The notes: generated by a model from the letters alone, not told the origin. Positions 9,499-19,193 are shown, numbered from the stretch's first letter. The stretch: DNA of 64,000 nt from Janibacter indicus (GCF_900176385.1 NZ_FWXN01000005.1:62001-126000); one strand, 5' to 3'. A program made the numbers and translations.

Positions 9499-10764
9499 AT
9501 GCTCACCCGACCCGCCGCCGGTGCCCGACACCCGCGCCCCGCCCCGCTCGCCGTGACGACCGTCCTGCTGGCGCTCCTGGGCATGTTCGGTCCCTTCTCC
9601 ATCGACACCCCCTTCCCCGCCTTCCAGGAGATGGGCGCCGACCTCGACGTCTCCGAGGCGTCGATGCAGCTCGTCGTCAGCGCCTACCTCGGCGCCTTCG
9701 CCGTGATGAGCCTCTTCCACGGACCGCTGAGCGACGCCGTCGGACGCAAGCCCGTCATGGTCACCGGTGCCGCCGTCTACGCCCTCGCGTCGATCGGGTG
9801 TGCCCTGGCGCCGTCCCTGCCGGTCCTGCTGGGCTTCCGGGTCCTGCAGGGCATGTCCGCCGGAGCCGGCACGATCGTCTCGCGCACCGTCGTGCGCGAT
9901 CTCTTCGAGGGGGCACGGGCCCAACGGCTGATGAGCACCATCGCGATGATCTTCGGCATCGGTCCGGCCCTGGCGCCGATCGTCGGGGGCTGGCTGCTCC
10001 TCCTCGGGCCCTGGCCCCTCGTCTTCTGGTTCCTCAGCCTCTTCGGCACGGTGATCGCGCTGTCGGTGCTCGTGCTGCTCCCCGAGAGCCACCCGCGTGA
10101 GCGACGCACTCCGCTCGACGTGCGGTCGATCGTCTCGGGTGTCGTCGACGTGGCGCGCATGCGGCACTTCCAGGTCCTGTCCGCTGCCTCGGCCTTCTCC
10201 TTCGCCGGGCAGTTCCTCTACATCGGTGCCGCGCCGATCTTCGTCGTCACGCTGCTCGGCCAGGGACCGCAGGACTTCTGGGTCTTCTTCGTGCCGATGG
10301 TCGTCGGCATGGTGCTCGGCTCCTTCACCAACGGGCGGCTCGCGGAGCGGGTCAGCGGGGACCGGCTCATCGTCGGCGGTCAGACCGTGGCCCTGACCGG
10401 TGCCGTGGCCGGCGTGGCCCTCGCCGCCGTCCCCGCCACCGCCGCACTCCCCTGGGCCGTCGTCGGCGCGACGGCCATCGCCTTCGGCACCGGCATCTCG
10501 ATGCCGGTCTACCAGCTCGCCCTGCTCGACGCCGTGCCGCACGCCCGGGGCACGGCCGCCTCGGTCTCGACCTTCCTCATGCTGATGCTCAATGCCACGC
10601 TCACCGGGCTCGTCGTCCCCGTCGCCGCGTCCTCGCTGCTGAGCCTGGCGCTGACGAGCCTGGGCCTGCTCTGCCTGGGGATCGTGCTCTTCCACGTGCA
10701 CCGCCGGCACAGTCGCCCGGTGCGTGCCCAGCCCGTCATCCCACCCACACCGGAGGTGACCTGA
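9499..10764 (+). CDS. Bcr/CflA-type MFS multidrug exporter
   Basis: The 421-residue protein has about twelve hydrophobic segments. The first helix and loop (GMFGPFSIDTPFPAFQEM) and the segment RVLQGMSAGAGTIVSRTVVR resemble the Bcr/CflA family of drug:H+ antiporters. The MFS signature GPLSDAVGRKPV follows helix 2. It is separated from qcrB by a terminator and has its own promoter region. The next gene starts 2 nt after the stop, so the two are probably cotranscribed. The substrate cannot be told from sequence. Confidence 0.88.
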   Translation: MLTRPAAGARHPRPAPLAVTTVLLALLGMFGPFSIDTPFPAFQEMGADLDVSEASMQLVVSAYLGAFAVMSLFHGPLSDAVGRKPVMVTGAAVYALASIGCALAPSLPVLLGFRVLQGMSAGAGTIVSRTVVRDLFEGARAQRLMSTIAMIFGIGPALAPIVGGWLLLLGPWPLVFWFLSLFGTVIALSVLVLLPESHPRERRTPLDVRSIVSGVVDVARMRHFQVLSAASAFSFAGQFLYIGAAPIFVVTLLGQGPQDFWVFFVPMVVGMVLGSFTNGRLAERVSGDRLIVGGQTVALTGAVAGVALAAVPATAALPWAVVGATAIAFGTGISMPVYQLALLDAVPHARGTAASVSTFLMLMLNATLTGLVVPVAASSLLSLALTSLGLLCLGIVLFHVHRRHSRPVRAQPVIPPTPEVT

Positions 10765-10766
10765 CC

Positions 10767-11147
10767 ATGGTCGAGATCAGCGAGCACGACTTCGAGCTGG
10801 CCGTGCGCGACGCGCTCGACGAGGTCCCGCCCCAGCTGCTGGACCTGCTCGACAACGTGGCCTTCTTCGTCGAGGACGAGCCGGGCCCGGAGCACGCCGA
10901 CCCGGGGCTGTCCGACGAGGACAACGCCGAGCTGCTCGGCATCTACCTCGGCACCCCGCTCACCGAGCGCGACGGTGGCTGGGCCGGCTCCCTGCCGGAC
11001 CGCATCGTGCTCTTCCGCGGGCCCCTGACCAGGATGTGCGATGACCTCGACGACCTGCGCGAGGAGATCGCCGTCACCATCGTCCACGAGGCCGGCCACC
11101 ACGTCGGCATCGACGAGCAGCGCCTGCACGAGCTCGGCTGGGGTTGA
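10767..11147 (+). CDS. Zincin-like metallopeptidase family protein
   Basis: The 126-residue protein carries the zinc-binding motif HEAGHHVGID near the C-terminus (about 111-120), which fits HExxH plus a third downstream ligand. The small actinobacterial family (formerly DUF1025, metallopeptidase family protein) has this layout. The N-terminus reads FELAVRDALDEVPPQLLDLLDNVAFFVED. Start ATG 10767 is 2 nt after the MFS stop. Substrate unknown. Confidence 0.88.
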   Translation: MVEISEHDFELAVRDALDEVPPQLLDLLDNVAFFVEDEPGPEHADPGLSDEDNAELLGIYLGTPLTERDGGWAGSLPDRIVLFRGPLTRMCDDLDDLREEIAVTIVHEAGHHVGIDEQRLHELGWG

Positions 11148-11169
11148 GCCTCGCTCACCTGCCGCGAGG

Positions 11170-12390
11170 TCAGGCCGTGGCGCTCTGCTCCTGCCACTGG
11201 GCGTAGGAGTACTGCCACACCCCGATGCCCTCGGTGGGCAGGAACTCACGACTCGAGCCGGTGAAGTCGACGGGGTCACCGGGCAGCGAGTTGTCGTAGA
11301 ACCACTCGGCATTGCCCGGGGCCATGTTGACGCACCCGTGGGAGACGTTGGAGCTGCCCTGGGAGCCGACCGACCACGGGGCGGAGTGGACGAACTCGCC
11401 GGTCCAGGTCACCCGGACGTTGAAGGCGGTGTCGACCTTGTAGTAGCCCGGCTCGCCCTTGTCGATCCCGATGGTCGAGGAGTCCATCGTCATCTCGCGC
11501 TGCTTGTTGATGACGACCTTCATCCCCGAGCGCGTCTCGGTGTCCTTGCCCGGCTTGCCGCTGCTCACCGGGAAGGACTTGACCTGCTGGCCGCCCCGGC
11601 TGACCGTCATCCGGTGGTTGGCGATGTCGACCTTGGCCATCTGCTCACGACCGATGGTCATCGTGCCGGAGTGGTCCTCGGCAACCCACTTGTCCTTGCC
11701 CGTCTGGAATCCGGTGAGCGGCGCGTCGACGGTGACCTTGGTTCCGGGGGCCCAGAAGTCCTTGGGGCGCCACATCAGCTGTCGGTTGTCGAGCCACCCC
11801 CACGAGCCCTCGACCTGCGGGGTCGTCTTCACCGACACCGCCTCCTCGATGGCCTTGCGGTAGGAGGCCTCGGTGACCTCGGAGTCGAACTGGATGCTCA
11901 CCGGCATGGCCACACCGACCGTCTGACCGTCATAGACGATGCCGTAGGTCGCCGTGACCTCCGGCTCGTGCGTGGTGAAGGTCGACTTCTGCGTGGAGGT
12001 GCCACCCTCGGGGCCCTCGGCGGTCACCGCCACCGTGTAGGTCGTGCCGGGCTTCATCCGCGAGCTCGACGTCCAGGTCTGCCCCTGGACCTCGCCTTCG
12101 ACACTCGCCTCGCCCGGTGCGCTCACCCGCACCTCGTCGAGCGTGCCGCGCATGACCTGCACGCTGATCTCGTCGTCGGGCATGACGCCCTTGGCGCCTT
12201 GGCCGGGGTTGACCTTGACCTCGGCGGGGGGCAGGTCACGGGTCGTCGAGCTCGACGAGCTGCTCCGACCATCACTCGCCGACGGCGTGGCCGCGTCTCC
12301 CCCGGCGCAGGCGGCGAGGGCGAGAAGGGCGATGAGAGTGAGTGCGCAGATGCGCAGCGGTCGGATGATTCGACTCACGAGACGGTGCAC
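11170..12390 (-). CDS. L,D-transpeptidase lipoprotein
   Basis: The 406-residue exported protein makes 3-3 cross-links in peptidoglycan. A signal peptide ends in the lipobox LAAC (about residues 25-28), followed by a Ser-rich linker. Two Ig-like domains (about 50-240) precede the YkuD catalytic domain (about 250-380) with the motif SHGCVNM, catalytic Cys353. This layout matches mycobacterial LdtMt2-type enzymes. The gene lies convergent to the zincin-like gene and downstream of ctaF, separated from it by a hairpin. Confidence 0.93.
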   Translation of the reverse strand: MHRLVSRIIRPLRICALTLIALLALAACAGGDAATPSASDGRSSSSSSTTRDLPPAEVKVNPGQGAKGVMPDDEISVQVMRGTLDEVRVSAPGEASVEGEVQGQTWTSSSRMKPGTTYTVAVTAEGPEGGTSTQKSTFTTHEPEVTATYGIVYDGQTVGVAMPVSIQFDSEVTEASYRKAIEEAVSVKTTPQVEGSWGWLDNRQLMWRPKDFWAPGTKVTVDAPLTGFQTGKDKWVAEDHSGTMTIGREQMAKVDIANHRMTVSRGGQQVKSFPVSSGKPGKDTETRSGMKVVINKQREMTMDSSTIGIDKGEPGYYKVDTAFNVRVTWTGEFVHSAPWSVGSQGSSNVSHGCVNMAPGNAEWFYDNSLPGDPVDFTGSSREFLPTEGIGVWQYSYAQWQEQSATA

Positions 12391-12444
12391 CCCCAGTGCA
12401 TGACGCGGGTATCGGCCCGGTGCCGGTCACCCGACCCCGGACGT

Positions 12445-12484
12445 GCTGAAGGGGCCCCGGACCGATGTCCGTGGCCCCTTCGGC
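12445..12484 (-). terminator. Hairpin terminator after ctaCDF
   Basis: An 18-bp imperfect stem (12445-12462 with 12467-12484; one mismatch and one G-T pair) has a 4-nt loop, CGAT. It lies 16 nt beyond the minus-strand ctaF stop and upstream of the L,D-transpeptidase start, so it most likely ends the cta operon. Confidence 0.8.
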
Positions 12485-12499
12485 CGAGTGTACGCCCCG

Positions 12500-12901
12500 T
12501 CAGTGGGCGTGCTCACCCTTGTAGTACTCGAAGACCCAGCCGCACAGGGCCCAGACGCCGACGAGCGCACCGAAGGCCGAGACCCACAGGCCGACCGCGA
12601 CACCGAGGAAGACCAGGGAGCCGGCGAGGGAGAGCCACAGCGGCCACCACGAGTAGGGCGCGAAGGTCCCGTAGGGGCCCTCGGCCTGCTCGATCTCGCC
12701 GTCCTCGTCGTCATCGGGACGGAAGGGCAGCTTGCGGGCGGTGTTCCACAGGAAGAAGGCGATCATGAAGCCCAGGCCCGCGGAGAGGAAGAGCGTCACC
12801 CAGCCGACCGGCTCGACCCAGTCGGTGACGATGCCGTAGCCGACGGCCACGACGGCGAAGAAGGCGCCGACGACGGCGAAGAGCTGGATCTCGGACTTCA
12901 T
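12500..12901 (-). CDS. ctaF: Cytochrome c oxidase subunit IV (actinobacterial type)
   Basis: The 133-residue membrane protein has four hydrophobic helices and an acidic loop ([11 protein letters not shown]) in the middle, typical of actinobacterial CtaF. It starts at an ATG overlapping the ctaD stop by 4 nt (ATGA). It is an accessory subunit needed for assembly of the aa3 oxidase in Actinobacteria. It is last in the operon. Confidence 0.93.
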   Translation of the reverse strand: MKSEIQLFAVVGAFFAVVAVGYGIVTDWVEPVGWVTLFLSAGLGFMIAFFLWNTARKLPFRPDDDEDGEIEQAEGPYGTFAPYSWWPLWLSLAGSLVFLGVAVGLWVSAFGALVGVWALCGWVFEYYKGEHAH

Positions 12902-14670
12902 CGGGTGCCCTCACCGTCGGTCGTGGAGGTCGTGGAGGTCGTGGAGGTCGCCGACGTCACGGCCGCCGCACTCTGCTGGACGCGCGAGCGGATCGCGGCC
13001 GGGGCGTACTCGGGGTGGTTCATGTCGAAGGTCGGCCGCTCCGAGCGGATCGGCGGGATCGACGTGAAGTTGTGCCGCGGCGGCGGGCAGGAGGTCGCCC
13101 ACTCGAGGCTGTTGCCGTATCCCCACGGGTCGTCGACCTCGACGAGCTTGCCCGTCGTCTGCGTCTTCCAGACGTTGTAGAAGAAGGGCAGGAAGCTCAC
13201 CGCGAGGATCAGCGAGCCGACCGTGGAGATCTGGTTGGCCAGCTGGAAGCGGTCCTCGGGCATGTAGTCGGCGTAGCGGCGAGGCATGCCCTGGACGCCC
13301 AGCCAGTGCTGGATGAGGAAGGTCATGTGGAAGCCGATGAACAGCAGCCAGAAGTGGATCTTGCCCAGGCCCTCGTCGAGCATCTTGCCGGTGAACTTGG
13401 GCCACCAGAAGTACATGCCGGCGAAGAAGGAGAAGACGATCGTGCCGAAGAGCACGTAGTGGAAGTGCGCCACGATGAAGTAGGTGTCGGTGATCTGGAA
13501 GTCCAGCGCCGGGCTGGCCATGATCACACCGGTCAGACCACCGAAGAGGAAGGTCACGAGGAAGCCGATCGTCCAGATCATCGGCGTGTCGAAGACGAGC
13601 TTGCCGCCCCACATCGTGCCGATCCAGTTGAAGAACTTCACACCGGTCGGCACCGAGATCGCCATCGTCATGATCGCGAAGAAGGGCAGGAAGATCTGAC
13701 CAGTGCCGTACATGTGGTGGGCCCAGACCGAGACGGACAGCGCCGCGATGGCGATCGTCGCGAAGACGAGCGTCTTGTAGCCGAAGATCGGCTTGCGGGA
13801 GAAGACCGGCAGGATCTCGGAGGCGACGCCGAAGAAGGGCAGCGCCAGGACGTAGACCTCGGGGTGGCCGAAGAACCAGAAGAGGTGCTGCCAGAGCAGT
13901 GCTCCACCGCTCTCCGCAGCGAAGATCTGACCGCCCCAGGCACGGTCGACGCCGAGGCCGATGAGGGCCGCCGCGAGGACCGGGAAGGCCATGAGGATCA
14001 GGATCGAGGTGATCAGGACGGTCCAGGTGAAGATCGGCATCCGGAACATCGTCATGCCGGGCGCGCGCATGCAGATGATCGTGGTGATGAAGTTGACGCC
14101 ACCGAGGATCGTGCCGAAGCCGCTGAGGGCCAGACCCCAGACCCACAGGTCGCCACCGACGCCGGGGCTGTAGGTCGGGTCGGACAGCGGGGTGTAGGCG
14201 GTCCAGCCGAAGGAGGCCGCGCCACCGGGGGTGAACAGGCCCGCACCGGCGATGAGGCCGCCGAAGAGGTAGAGCCAGTAGGCGAACATGTTCAGTCGCG
14301 GGAAGGCGACGTCAGGGGCACCGATCTGCAGCGGCATGAGCGCGTTGGCGAAGCCGGCGAAGGCGGGCGTCGCGAACAGCAGCAGCATGATCGTGCCGTG
14401 CATGGTGAACATCTCGTTGAACTGCTCGGGGTTGTCCACCACCTGCAGGCCGGGGGCCCACAGCTCGAGCCGGATGACGAGCGCCATGAGGCCTCCGAGG
14501 AGGAACCAGATGAAGCTCGTGATCATGTAGAGGTTGCCGATGACCTTGTGGTCGGTCGTCGTGATGTGCCGGAAGAACTGGGATCCGGCCTTTTCACGGC
14601 GGGCGATGGTGCGCTCGGAGAGCTCGGTCTCCGAGGTGTTCCTGGCGAGTGCGCCGGATGCGGTTGACAT
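12898..14670 (-). CDS. ctaD: Cytochrome c oxidase subunit I
   Basis: The 590-residue catalytic subunit has about 12 transmembrane helices. Haem and copper ligands are visible in [30 protein letters not shown] and [10 protein letters not shown]. The K-channel region and the conserved [10 protein letters not shown] are also present. The C-terminus has a Ser/Thr tail coded by three GTGGAGGTC repeats (about 12922-12948 read on +). The start at 14670 overlaps the ctaC stop by one base (TGATG). Confidence 0.97.
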   Translation of the reverse strand: MSTASGALARNTSETELSERTIARREKAGSQFFRHITTTDHKVIGNLYMITSFIWFLLGGLMALVIRLELWAPGLQVVDNPEQFNEMFTMHGTIMLLLFATPAFAGFANALMPLQIGAPDVAFPRLNMFAYWLYLFGGLIAGAGLFTPGGAASFGWTAYTPLSDPTYSPGVGGDLWVWGLALSGFGTILGGVNFITTIICMRAPGMTMFRMPIFTWTVLITSILILMAFPVLAAALIGLGVDRAWGGQIFAAESGGALLWQHLFWFFGHPEVYVLALPFFGVASEILPVFSRKPIFGYKTLVFATIAIAALSVSVWAHHMYGTGQIFLPFFAIMTMAISVPTGVKFFNWIGTMWGGKLVFDTPMIWTIGFLVTFLFGGLTGVIMASPALDFQITDTYFIVAHFHYVLFGTIVFSFFAGMYFWWPKFTGKMLDEGLGKIHFWLLFIGFHMTFLIQHWLGVQGMPRRYADYMPEDRFQLANQISTVGSLILAVSFLPFFYNVWKTQTTGKLVEVDDPWGYGNSLEWATSCPPPRHNFTSIPPIRSERPTFDMNHPEYAPAAIRSRVQQSAAAVTSATSTTSTTSTTDGEGTR

Positions 14671-15581
14671 CAGTTCTCCTCGGAGGTGCGGGCGGCGTCG
14701 TCCTCGGGCAGCAGGTCGCGGTCGCGCTCGAGGATCTCCTCGCGGTTGAGGCCGTTGTCGAGCAGACCGGTCTGGCCCTTGTCCTCGAGCTCCTGCATGT
14801 GGGCGTCGTACTCGTCGCGCTCGACGACCTTGACGTTGAAGAGCATCTGCGAGTGGTAGGCGCCGCACAGCTCGGCGCACTTGCCCTGGAAGGTCCCGGT
14901 CTGGTTGGGGGTGACCTGGAAGCGGTTGACCATGCCCGGGTTGACGTCCATCTTCTCGAGGAAGGCGGGCACCCAGAAGGAGTGGATGACGTCGCGGGAG
15001 GTCAGGACGAACTCGACGCGCTCACCGACCGGCAGGTAGAGGGTCGGCAGCTTTTCTTCAGCGCCCTCCTTGCCGTCGAGCTCGGCCATCTGGCCGGCCT
15101 CGTGGACGTCGTCGTCGACGTAGTTGAAGTCCCAGCTCCACTGCTTGGCCGCGATGTTGATCGTGGTGTCGGGCTCCTGGGAGACGTCCTGCAGCTTGGT
15201 CGTGGCGTCCTGGGTGTAGTAGAAGAGCGCACCCACCATCAGCATGGGGACCACGGTGTAGAGGATCTCCAGCGGGACGTTGTACTGCAGCTGGACCGGC
15301 AGCGAGCCGTCGTCGTCCTTGCGGCGACGGTAGGCGGCCATGCACCACAGGATCAGGCCCCAGACGAGGACGCCGACGGCGAGTGCCGCGACCCAGGCCC
15401 AGATCCAGAGGTTCTCGACGAGCGCGGCCTCCTCGGTGATCCCCTCAGGGAGGTAACCGTTCTTGGGGTCGGTGTTGACACCGACCGCGCTGCACGCGGA
15501 CAGGGCCACGACGGCAATGACGAGTCCGATGGCACCGATTCCGCGGCGTGTACGCCGGGAGGGGCTCGAAGACACAGGCAA
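14670..15581 (-). CDS. ctaC: Cytochrome c oxidase subunit II
   Basis: The 303-residue protein begins with a lipoprotein-type signal peptide ending LSAC (about 27-30). Two transmembrane helices follow, then a periplasmic cupredoxin domain. The CuA site is [12 protein letters not shown] (C235, C239, H243), and the upstream His is in DVIHSFWVP. It accepts electrons from QcrC in the bcc-aa3 supercomplex. The gene leads the ctaC-ctaD-ctaF operon and is divergent from the aminotransferase-like gene at 15679. Confidence 0.96.
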   Translation of the reverse strand: MPVSSSPSRRTRRGIGAIGLVIAVVALSACSAVGVNTDPKNGYLPEGITEEAALVENLWIWAWVAALAVGVLVWGLILWCMAAYRRRKDDDGSLPVQLQYNVPLEILYTVVPMLMVGALFYYTQDATTKLQDVSQEPDTTINIAAKQWSWDFNYVDDDVHEAGQMAELDGKEGAEEKLPTLYLPVGERVEFVLTSRDVIHSFWVPAFLEKMDVNPGMVNRFQVTPNQTGTFQGKCAELCGAYHSQMLFNVKVVERDEYDAHMQELEDKGQTGLLDNGLNREEILERDRDLLPEDDAARTSEEN

Positions 15582-15666
15582 GGGGCACCTACTACTGGTC
15601 CGAAGTTTTCAGAAGACGTGGATCACGTTACCGCAGGACACCAGCCCGATAGTCGAAGGGGGGCAC

Positions 15667-15672
15667 TAGTCT
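15667..15672 (+). promoter_or_regulatory. Putative -10 element (TAGTCT), leaderless
   Basis: TAGTCT lies six bases before the GTG at 15679, placing the transcription start on the start codon. The sequence between has no ribosome binding site. Confidence 0.5.
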
Positions 15673-15678
15673 CATCGC

Positions 15679-16872
15679 GTGGCGCGAGAGGGAGATTCGG
15701 TCCAGCAGGACCCCGCTGACCCGACTCCCCCGACGGGGGTCGGCGGGCTGCTCGACGGGGTCCCCGGACCGCTCCTCCCCGAGGCCCTCCAAACCCTCCT
15801 CGCGGCACATGACCTCGCGTGGGCGGACAGCACGTCCCGCCACTCCGCAGGCCGTCGTAGCCGTGCCCTGCTCGACCGGGCGCGCGCGGTCCTCGCCGAG
15901 GGTCTCGGGGTGCGTCCTGACGAGGTCACGCTCCACGCGAGCGGCGACCAGGCGGCGCGCGCGGCGCTGGCGGCACTGGCACGCGGTCGCAGACGGTTCA
16001 CCGCTCCCCCGGTCACCTCCGCCGTGGAGCACTCCGCACTCCTGCGCTGGCTGCGCGCCGGCGAGCCACCGCCCACCGAGGTCCCTGTCGGACCGACCGG
16101 CTCGGTCGACCTCGACGACTGGAGCGCGGCGGTCACCCAGGACACCCCCTTCGCCGTCCTCCAGTCCGCAAACCAGGAGGTCGGCACCCGGCAACCGCTG
16201 GCCGCGGCCCGCGCTGTGACCCTCGAGCACGGTGTTCCGCTGCTCGTCGACGCCCGGGCGAGTCTGGGCCGCGACGACGTGCCGAGCGACTTCGACGTGC
16301 TCGTCGGCGACGCGACCTCGTGGGGCGGCCCACGCCTCGGCGTGCTCGTCGTGCGCACCGGCACCCGGGTGGCCCCGCACCACCCCCCGAGCCCCCACGA
16401 GGGCGGCCTCGCGCTCGACCCGGTCCACGTCCCCACGGCCCTCGCGGCCGCCGAGGCCTGGCAGCAGACCGCTGCCGCCCGGCCGGCCGAGGAGGCGTCG
16501 GCGCGTCACCTCGTCGCCCGCATCCGGGAGGTGGCCGGGGCGATCCCCCAGGTCGACGTCGTCGGCGACCCCGACGACCGGCTGCCGCACGTGTGCACCT
16601 TCAGCGTCCTCTACGTCGCCGGCGAGACGATCGTCGACGAGCTGGCCCGGCGCGACCTGTCGGTGGCCTCCGGCTCCGCGTGCACGGCCGACACGCTCGA
16701 GCCGAGCCACGTCCTCGCGGCGATGGGTGCCCTGACCCAGGGCAATGTGCGCATCACCCTCCCGCTCGCTGCGGTCTCCCCCGCCCGCGAGGCGGCCGTC
16801 GAGCGGCTCTGCGCCGCCCTGCCCGAGGTCGTGGCCGACTGCCGCGCGCGACTCGGCATCACCGACCTGTGA
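15679..16872 (+). CDS. Cysteine desulfurase-like class V aminotransferase lacking the PLP lysine
   Basis: The 397-residue protein aligns along its length with IscS/NifS-type enzymes. It has the histidine that stacks on PLP (SAVEHSALLRW), the QSANQEVGT segment, an Asp in LLVDARASLG and a cysteine loop SGSACTA (C335). Where the Schiff-base lysine normally sits (the SxHK...GPKG region), this protein reads VGDATSWGGPRLGVL, with T213/S214 in place of His-Lys. The DNA was read codon by codon and shows no indel there. It may be a PLP-independent or regulatory paralogue. It is divergent from ctaC and probably leaderless. Confidence 0.8.
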   Translation: MAREGDSVQQDPADPTPPTGVGGLLDGVPGPLLPEALQTLLAAHDLAWADSTSRHSAGRRSRALLDRARAVLAEGLGVRPDEVTLHASGDQAARAALAALARGRRRFTAPPVTSAVEHSALLRWLRAGEPPPTEVPVGPTGSVDLDDWSAAVTQDTPFAVLQSANQEVGTRQPLAAARAVTLEHGVPLLVDARASLGRDDVPSDFDVLVGDATSWGGPRLGVLVVRTGTRVAPHHPPSPHEGGLALDPVHVPTALAAAEAWQQTAAARPAEEASARHLVARIREVAGAIPQVDVVGDPDDRLPHVCTFSVLYVAGETIVDELARRDLSVASGSACTADTLEPSHVLAAMGALTQGNVRITLPLAAVSPAREAAVERLCAALPEVVADCRARLGITDL

Positions 16873-16873
16873 C

Positions 16874-17617
16874 TCAGATGCTGCCCCGGACCATCGCCGC
16901 GAGGTCGAGCGCCGGCGCCTGCAGGGCGTGCTCGAGCCGCGTGAGGTACTCGCGGCGGTGGACCTCGACGACCCCGAGCGTGCCGAGGTGGGGCGTGCGC
17001 CACTGGACGTCGATGATCCGGCGGGGGTCCCCGTCGGCGCCGACGAGCCGGTCGAGCCCGACGAGCGCCGCCTTGGAGGCATCGGTGACGTGGTGGAACA
17101 TCGACTCCCCCGCGAAGAGTCCGCCGATCGCCACGCCGTAGAGGCCACCGACGAGCGCCCCGTCGTCGTCGCGCACCTCGACGCTGTGCGCCCACCCGAG
17201 GGCGTGCAGCTCGGTGTAGGCGCTGCGGATCGCGTCGGTGATCCAGAAGCCGTCCCGGTCCGGGTCGGCGCAGGCGGCGAGCACACCGGCGAAGTCCTCG
17301 TCGACGGTCACGGTGAACCGGCGCAGCGAGCGGCGCAGCGACCGGCTCACGTGGACGGTGCCGGGCTCGAGCACGCCGCGCCACCGGGGGCACCACCACC
17401 CCATCGGCGGGGTCCCCCCTTCGCCCAGACCCATGGGGAAGATCCCGTGACGGTAGGCGGCGAGGAGGGACGCCGGGTCGAGCCGACCGCCGACGCCGAC
17501 GACCTCACCCACGTCACCGGGGGCGGTCTCGGCAGCCTGCAGCCCGGCGCGCAGGTACCCCTCCCACAGGGCCGAGGAGCCCGGCGGCTCGATCGGCGGG
17601 AAAGGGGCGGGGCTCAT
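16874..17617 (-). CDS. aat: Leucyl/phenylalanyl-tRNA-protein transferase
   Basis: The 247-residue protein adds Leu or Phe to N-terminal Lys/Arg of proteins, marking them for ClpS/ClpAP turnover by the N-end rule. Family hallmarks are YRHGIFPMG, WWCPRWRGVLEP, DAIRSAYTELHALGWAHSVEV and the C-terminal GGLFAGESMFHHVTDASKAAL. The start at 17617 (MSPAPFPPIEPPGS) gives the usual length. It lies 17 nt behind the kinase gene upstream, probably in one operon, and is convergent with the aminotransferase gene. Confidence 0.94.
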   Translation of the reverse strand: MSPAPFPPIEPPGSSALWEGYLRAGLQAAETAPGDVGEVVGVGGRLDPASLLAAYRHGIFPMGLGEGGTPPMGWWCPRWRGVLEPGTVHVSRSLRRSLRRFTVTVDEDFAGVLAACADPDRDGFWITDAIRSAYTELHALGWAHSVEVRDDDGALVGGLYGVAIGGLFAGESMFHHVTDASKAALVGLDRLVGADGDPRRIIDVQWRTPHLGTLGVVEVHRREYLTRLEHALQAPALDLAAMVRGSI

Positions 17618-17634
17618 CGGCGCGACGGGTCGCG

Positions 17635-18624
17635 TCAGGGGCGCGGGCAGGTGATGTGCCCGGCGATGAGGTCGGCGCTCTCCTGCCCGTAGGCCTCGGC
17701 CAGGCGCTCGAGGAAGCGGCCGGTGCCGATCTCGTACTCCTGGGTGCCGACGGTCTCGATGACATAGGTCGCGAGCATCGAGCCGAGCTCGGCCGACTCC
17801 CGCAGGGGCAGACCCTCGGAGACCCCGGTGAGGAAGCCGGCGCGGAAGGCGTCGCCGACGCCCGTCGGGTCGGCCTTGGTCACCTCGCGCGCGGCCGCGA
17901 CGACGATCGGCTCGTCGAGGCCGCGCCCGGTGATGCGCACGCCGTCCTTGCCCAGGGTCGTCACGCGGTAGCCGACGCGGGAGGTGATCTCCTCGTCGCT
18001 CCACCCGGTCTTGCGCTCGGTGAGGTGCGACTCGTACTCGTTGGTGATGAGGTACTCGGCGCCGTCGATGAGGTCGCGGATCAGCTCGCCGTCGCCGAAG
18101 GCCAGCTGCTGGCTGGGGTCGGCGACGAAGGGGATGCCGCGGGTACGGCACTCGGCGGTGTGGCGGCGCATCGCCTCGGGGTCGTCGGCGCCCACGAGGA
18201 CGAGGTCGAGCGCGCCGACCCGGGCGGCGATGGGCGCCAGCTCGATCTCGCGGGCCTCGGACATCGCCCCGGCGTAGAAGGTCGCGATCTGCGCCATGTC
18301 GTCGTCGGTCGTGCAGACGAAGCGCGCGGTGTGCTGGGTCTCGGAGACGTGGACCGAGTCGCAGTCGACACCGTGGCGCTCGAGCCAGCTGCGGTAGTCG
18401 GCGAAGTCCTCACCGACGGCGCCGACGAGCACCGGCCGCTGGCCGAGGTTGGCCATGCCGAAGCAGATGTTGGCGGCGACCCCGCCGCGGCGGATCTCGA
18501 GCTTGTGCGCGAGGAAGCTGACCGAGATCTTGTCGAGCTGGTCGACGACCAGCGAGTCGGCGAAGCGACCCGAGAAGGTCATCAGGTGGTCGGTGGCGAT
18601 GGATCCGGCGATGGCGATGGGCAC
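17635..18624 (-). CDS. PfkB-family carbohydrate/nucleoside kinase
   Basis: The 329-residue protein has a ribokinase fold. The N-terminal GSIATDHLMTF and RRGGVAANICFGMANLG segments bind the substrate. The anion-hole motif DPTGVGDAFRAGF carries the catalytic Asp near residue 264. It resembles the actinobacterial proteins annotated as PfkB or adenosine kinase. The real substrate (adenosine, fructose-6-phosphate or another) cannot be fixed from sequence. It starts 20 nt before the erpA terminator region and is probably cotranscribed with aat. Confidence 0.87.
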   Translation of the reverse strand: MPIAIAGSIATDHLMTFSGRFADSLVVDQLDKISVSFLAHKLEIRRGGVAANICFGMANLGQRPVLVGAVGEDFADYRSWLERHGVDCDSVHVSETQHTARFVCTTDDDMAQIATFYAGAMSEAREIELAPIAARVGALDLVLVGADDPEAMRRHTAECRTRGIPFVADPSQQLAFGDGELIRDLIDGAEYLITNEYESHLTERKTGWSDEEITSRVGYRVTTLGKDGVRITGRGLDEPIVVAAAREVTKADPTGVGDAFRAGFLTGVSEGLPLRESAELGSMLATYVIETVGTQEYEIGTGRFLERLAEAYGQESADLIAGHITCPRP

Positions 18625-18642
18625 CCGGCCACCCTACGACGA

Positions 18643-18675
18643 AGGGCCTCCCCGCCGGTCCGGCGGGAAGGCCCT
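18643..18675 (-). terminator. Hairpin terminator after erpA
   Basis: The stem pairs 18643-18648 with 18670-18675 and 18651-18656 with 18662-18667, with a 2x2 internal loop and a 5-nt terminal loop. It lies 20 nt beyond the minus-strand erpA stop. Confidence 0.75.
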
Positions 18676-18695
18676 GTGCGTCGCGAGAGCGTCGG

Positions 18696-19076
18696 TCAGC
18701 TGAAGCTGTCGCCGCAGGCGCAGGAGGAGCCGGCGTTGGGGTTGTCGATCGTGAAGCCCTGCTTTTCGATCGTGTCGGCGAAGTCGATGGTCGCGCCACC
18801 GAGGTAGGGGGCGCTCATCCGGTCGACGACGACCTCGACACCGCCGAAGTCGCGCACGAGGTCACCGTCGAGGGCGCGCTCGTCGAAGTAGAGCTGGTAG
18901 ATCAGACCGGAGCAACCACCCGGCTGGACGCCGATGCGCAGGCGCAGGTCGTCGCGACCCTCCTGCTCGAGCAGCGACTTGACCTTGCCGGCGGCGACGT
19001 CGGTGAGGATGACGCCGTGGCTCTCGGCGGCGTCGGTGGTCTCGGGGGTGGTGGCCTGGGTGTCCTGGACGCTCAT
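18696..19076 (-). CDS. erpA: Iron-sulfur cluster insertion protein
   Basis: The 126-residue A-type carrier delivers Fe-S clusters to apoproteins. The three conserved cysteines are in GGCSGLIY and in SCACGDSF at the C-terminus. A disordered Thr-rich N-terminus of about 20 residues precedes the domain. Likely clients in this window include LipA and NadA, which carry 4Fe-4S clusters (inference). The gene has its own upstream space and downstream hairpin, so it is monocistronic. Confidence 0.93.
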   Translation of the reverse strand: MSVQDTQATTPETTDAAESHGVILTDVAAGKVKSLLEQEGRDDLRLRIGVQPGGCSGLIYQLYFDERALDGDLVRDFGGVEVVVDRMSAPYLGGATIDFADTIEKQGFTIDNPNAGSSCACGDSFS

Positions 19077-19193
19077 GCGATGTCCTCACGGCTCGGGGTC
19101 TCGATGGGTGACGGGGTCCGCCACGACGGGGTCAACACGGCTGGTGGGCTGGTTGTTCCCGCACGTCCACCATACGTCAGGGGCGAAGGGGGG

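Noticed and set aside
15679-16872. Frameshift or misread as the cause of the missing PLP lysine
   Set aside because: The reading frame is continuous and conserved on both sides of the site, so a local indel does not explain the change.
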